From assembly GCA_913054115.1 (NCBI GenBank), contig CAJXIS010000043.1, forward strand, positions 1-10,528: a stretch of DNA of 10,528 bases, written 5' to 3'. The notes under the pieces are model-generated. The model saw only the letters and a list, made by a program, of their open reading frames with translations, did no database searches and was not told the origin of the DNA. How positions within the stretch are numbered: the first letter of the stretch is position 1; each line of letters opens with the position of its first letter. This DNA comes from an uncultured Acidimicrobiaceae bacterium (lineage in GTDB: Bacteria > Actinomycetota > Acidimicrobiia > Acidimicrobiales > MedAcidi-G1). The translations under genes and the position numbers were made by a program. Below, one piece after another: positions 6,048-10,528 of the stretch.

Positions 6048-6068
6048 GCCGCCGGTAGCCTCGGCGGC
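6048..6068 (+). promoter_or_regulatory. secA -10 candidate (GGTAGCCT) framed by an inverted repeat
   Basis: TAGCCT (6056-6061) ends ten bases before the secA ATG and fits TAnnnT. A TTGAGC at 6035-6040 could be a -35, but the 15-base spacing is short. The 7-bp arms GCCGCCG (6048-6054) and CGGCGGC (6062-6068) flank the hexamer exactly, so the -10 sits in the loop. The arrangement could be an operator for a repressor, or a hairpin just before the start codon in read-through mRNA. GC richness makes a chance repeat possible. Confidence 0.4.
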
Positions 6069-6071
6069 GAC

Positions 6072-8762
<2,691 letters not shown>

Positions 8763-8778
8763 GCGATCGCACCCCACC

Positions 8779-9882
8779 ATGCAGGACTTCTCCCCACGAA
8801 TCGACGCCCTCAGCCGCCGCCTCGACGAGGCCGCCGGCTACCTGCGGATCGACGACCTTGTCGAACGCCGGGCCGCCCTCGAGCTCGAGATGGCCGACCC
8901 CGACCTCTGGACCGACCAGGACCGCGGCCGCCGCGTGCAACAGGATCTGGCAGGCGTCGTCGAGGACCTCGACCTGCACGCCTTCCTGCTCGACCGACTC
9001 GAGGATGCATCGACCCTCGCCGAGTTGGCAGCCGAAGAGGACGACGACAACTTCGAAGCCGAGATCGAGGAGGCACTCGTCGACCTCGAGGGACGTATGG
9101 ACGCCCTCGAGCTCCGGTCCCTGTTCTCCGGTGAGTACGACGCCGGCGACGCCGTCTGCCATGTGCAGTCCGGAGCCGGCGGAACCGATGCCCAGGACTG
9201 GGCCGAGATGATGTTGCGCATGTACGCACGCTGGGCAGAGAAGCGTGGATTCACCCTGGAACCGGTCGCCTCCTCGGAGGGCACCGAGGCCGGCATCAGC
9301 TCCGCCGAGTTCATCGTGCACGGCCGCTATGCGTACGGGCTCCTGCAGGGGGAGCGCGGCGTCCACCGACTCGTGCGCATCTCCCCCTTCAACAAGGAGT
9401 CCAAGCGCCAGACGGCCTTCGCCTCGCTACAGGTCGTTCCGTTCGTGGAGGACGTCGGCGACGAGATCGAGATCGACGAGAGCGACCTCCGTATCGACAC
9501 CTACCGTTCCTCGGGGGCCGGCGGCCAGCACGTCAACGTGACCGACTCGGCGGTGCGCATCACGCACCTCCCGACCGGGCTGGTCACGTCCTGTCAGAAC
9601 GAGCGGAGCCAGCACCAGAACAAGGAACGGGCCATGCAGATGCTGGCCGCCAAGCTGCTCGACCTCGAACGGCAGAAGCGCCAGGACGAACTGGCTGCGG
9701 TCAGCGGCGAACAGCGGGTCGTCGACTTCGGGAGCCAGATCCGCTCCTATGTGCTCCAGCCGTATCAGATGGTCAAGGACCTCCGAACCGGGCACGAGGT
9801 CGGAGATGTCGAACGCGTTCTCGGCGGTGACCTCGACGGATTCATGGAGGCCTACCTCCGCTGGGCGCGTGCCGGCGCCTGA
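8779..9882 (+). CDS. prfB: Peptide chain release factor 2 (RF2)
   Basis: RF2 reads UGA and UAA stop codons and triggers peptide release. The 367-residue product has the RF2 codon-recognition tripeptide SPF (202-204, in ISPFNKESKRQTAFASL) and the catalytic GGQ (248-250, in SSGAGGQHVNVTDSAVR). RF1 would have a PxT-type tripeptide instead. The gene is one uninterrupted frame: the programmed +1 frameshift at an early in-frame UGA that controls E. coli prfB is absent, with GYLRIDDLVERR reading straight through where it would sit. The ATG at 8779 gives MQDFSPRIDALSRRLDEA, the usual N-terminal coiled-coil region. The 16-base gap after secA and the lack of a Shine-Dalgarno or promoter suggest co-transcription with secA. 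The order prfB-ftsE is widely conserved. Confidence 0.98.
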   Translation: MQDFSPRIDALSRRLDEAAGYLRIDDLVERRAALELEMADPDLWTDQDRGRRVQQDLAGVVEDLDLHAFLLDRLEDASTLAELAAEEDDDNFEAEIEEALVDLEGRMDALELRSLFSGEYDAGDAVCHVQSGAGGTDAQDWAEMMLRMYARWAEKRGFTLEPVASSEGTEAGISSAEFIVHGRYAYGLLQGERGVHRLVRISPFNKESKRQTAFASLQVVPFVEDVGDEIEIDESDLRIDTYRSSGAGGQHVNVTDSAVRITHLPTGLVTSCQNERSQHQNKERAMQMLAAKLLDLERQKRQDELAAVSGEQRVVDFGSQIRSYVLQPYQMVKDLRTGHEVGDVERVLGGDLDGFMEAYLRWARAGA

Positions 9883-9891
9883 CCGGGCTGC

Positions 9892-9907
9892 CTCCGTGGC
9901 CACGGAG
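9892..9907. terminator. Perfect 16-bp palindrome after prfB, candidate terminator or operator
   Basis: CTCCGTGGCCACGGAG is its own reverse complement and begins ten bases after the prfB stop. As RNA it would form a six-pair stem with a GGCC loop, and flanking CCGG copies (9883-9886 and 9909-9912) could extend it. No T-tract follows in either direction, so it is either a tail-less terminator of the kind proposed for actinobacteria or a protein-binding palindrome upstream of the ftsE promoter. Confidence 0.4.
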
Positions 9908-9942
9908 ACCGGCGAGGCGCCACGATCGGCGACAGGCGGTCT

Positions 9943-9950
9943 GGTACCGT
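9943..9950 (+). promoter_or_regulatory. Candidate -10 element GGTACCGT upstream of ftsE
   Basis: TACCGT (9945-9950) is identical to the hexamer before lepA and ends seven bases before a GTG that opens a short ORF reaching ftsE. No -35 is evident. The spacing fits a transcript starting at or next to the GTG (9958), about 56 bases before the ftsE ATG. Confidence 0.4.
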
Positions 9951-9957
9951 GCCCGCC

Positions 9958-10017
9958 GTGCAGCCGTTGACCCGTTGGACCTTGTTGTCGGCCGCGTGCC
10001 GGACAACCCGCCGATGA
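9958..10017 (+). CDS. Possible 19-residue leader ORF overlapping the ftsE start
   Basis: A GTG start (9958) opens a frame VQPLTRWTLLSAACRTTRR whose TGA (10015-10017) overlaps the ftsE ATG in an ATGA junction. A -10-like element ends seven bases before the GTG, so this could be translated leaderlessly and hand ribosomes to ftsE, which has no Shine-Dalgarno. No homologue is recognised. It may simply be untranslated leader. Confidence 0.3.
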   Translation: MQPLTRWTLLSAACRTTRR

Positions 10018-10528
10018 TCCGACTCGAAGGCGTCTCGAAGATCTACAAGGGCGACGTCACTGCCCTGCGTGAGGTCTCGGTCGAGATCCAGCGCGGCGAG
10101 TTCGTCTTCCTCGTGGGCCCCTCGGGTTCCGGCAAGTCCACCTTCCTCCGGCTCCTCAACCGCGAAGAGGTCCCTGATCTGGGTCGCCTGATGGTGGCCG
10201 GCAAGGACATCGGGGCGATGCGCTCGTGGAAGGTGCCGTACCTGCGCCGCGAGATCGGCTATGTCTTCCAGGACTACAAGCTGCTGTCGAGAAAGACCGT
10301 CTACGAAAACGTCGCATTCGGCCTCGAGGTGATCGGGCGCCCCCGAAGCGTGATCAGCAAGCAGGTGCCGTACATCCTCGAACTGGTCGGGCTGACCCCG
10401 AAGGCAGAGCGCTTTCCCGACGAGCTCTCGGGTGGCGAGCAACAGCGGGTGTCGATCGCCAGGGCGTTCGTGAACCGGCCCCTGATCCTGTTGGCCGACG
10501 AACCCACCGGCAACCTCGACCCGGCCAC
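10014..10528 (+). CDS. ftsE: Cell division ATP-binding protein FtsE (3' partial)
   Basis: FtsE is the ATPase of the FtsEX complex, which couples the divisome to activation of peptidoglycan hydrolases at the septum. The 171 visible residues begin MIRLEGVSKIYKGDVTALREVS and contain Walker A GPSGSGKS (35-42), the Q-loop VFQDYKLL (84-91, Q86), the ABC signature LSGGEQQR (138-145) and Walker B LILLADEPTGNLD (158-169). The VFQDYKLL form and short N-terminus separate FtsE from other ABC ATPases, and its place after prfB is the usual one, with ftsX and often smpB expected next beyond the edge. ATG 10014 is preferred from the conserved N-terminus. In-frame GTG 9996 and TTG 9975 are weaker alternatives. 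The family's last 50-60 residues, including the switch histidine, are missing because the sequence ends. Confidence 0.96.
   Translation, partial: MIRLEGVSKIYKGDVTALREVSVEIQRGEFVFLVGPSGSGKSTFLRLLNREEVPDLGRLMVAGKDIGAMRSWKVPYLRREIGYVFQDYKLLSRKTVYENVAFGLEVIGRPRSVISKQVPYILELVGLTPKAERFPDELSGGEQQRVSIARAFVNRPLILLADEPTGNLDPA

Noticed and set aside
8779..8870. Programmed +1 frameshift site in prfB
   Set aside because: No in-frame UGA or slippery CUU-UGA context occurs; the reading frame is continuous from ATG to GGQ and beyond.

Overview
The window is a GC-rich bacterial segment packed with housekeeping genes. It is most likely from an actinobacterium (Actinomycetota), and the class Acidimicrobiia is plausible but not shown. 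The reasons are the high-GC coding style, a BldD-family regulator (a family known from actinobacteria), the linked hrcA-dnaJ-rsmE block typical of that phylum, and TAnnnT-type -10 elements placed almost on the start codons. Both ends cut through genes, and the extreme left end carries marks of an assembly or library artefact, so this looks like a whole short contig from a draft or metagenome assembly.

Layout from left to right: the 3' end of holA (DNA polymerase III delta, + strand) converges on rpsT (ribosomal protein S20, - strand). A 191-base divergent gap separates rpsT from lepA (elongation factor 4). lepA is followed closely by hrcA (heat-shock repressor), dnaJ (DnaJ2-type co-chaperone) and rsmE (16S rRNA U1498 methyltransferase), all on + with gaps of 27, 43 and 14 bases. 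A stand-alone bldD-like gene follows, with its own conventional promoter, a candidate self-operator and a leader hairpin. secA and prfB (release factor 2) form a pair 16 bases apart. After a hairpin and a short leader ORF comes the start of ftsE (cell-division ABC ATPase), cut by the right end. No non-coding stretch exceeds 191 bases.

The shared theme is growth: replication (HolA), ribosome assembly and translation (S20, LepA, RsmE, RF2), protein folding and its control (HrcA, DnaJ), secretion (SecA) and division (FtsE). The one regulator of wider reach is the BldD homologue. It keeps the full RxD-x8-RxxD cyclic-di-GMP signature, which suggests second-messenger control in this lineage.

I found no CRISPR array, transposon, phage gene, tRNA, rRNA or clear new multi-gene system. 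The points most worth a second look are the left-end fold-back next to a probable adapter remnant, the BldD homologue with its candidate autoregulatory site, the repeated GGTAnCnT element just before start codons (probable leaderless transcripts), the duplicated start region before dnaJ, and the leader ORF overlapping the ftsE start by ATGA.
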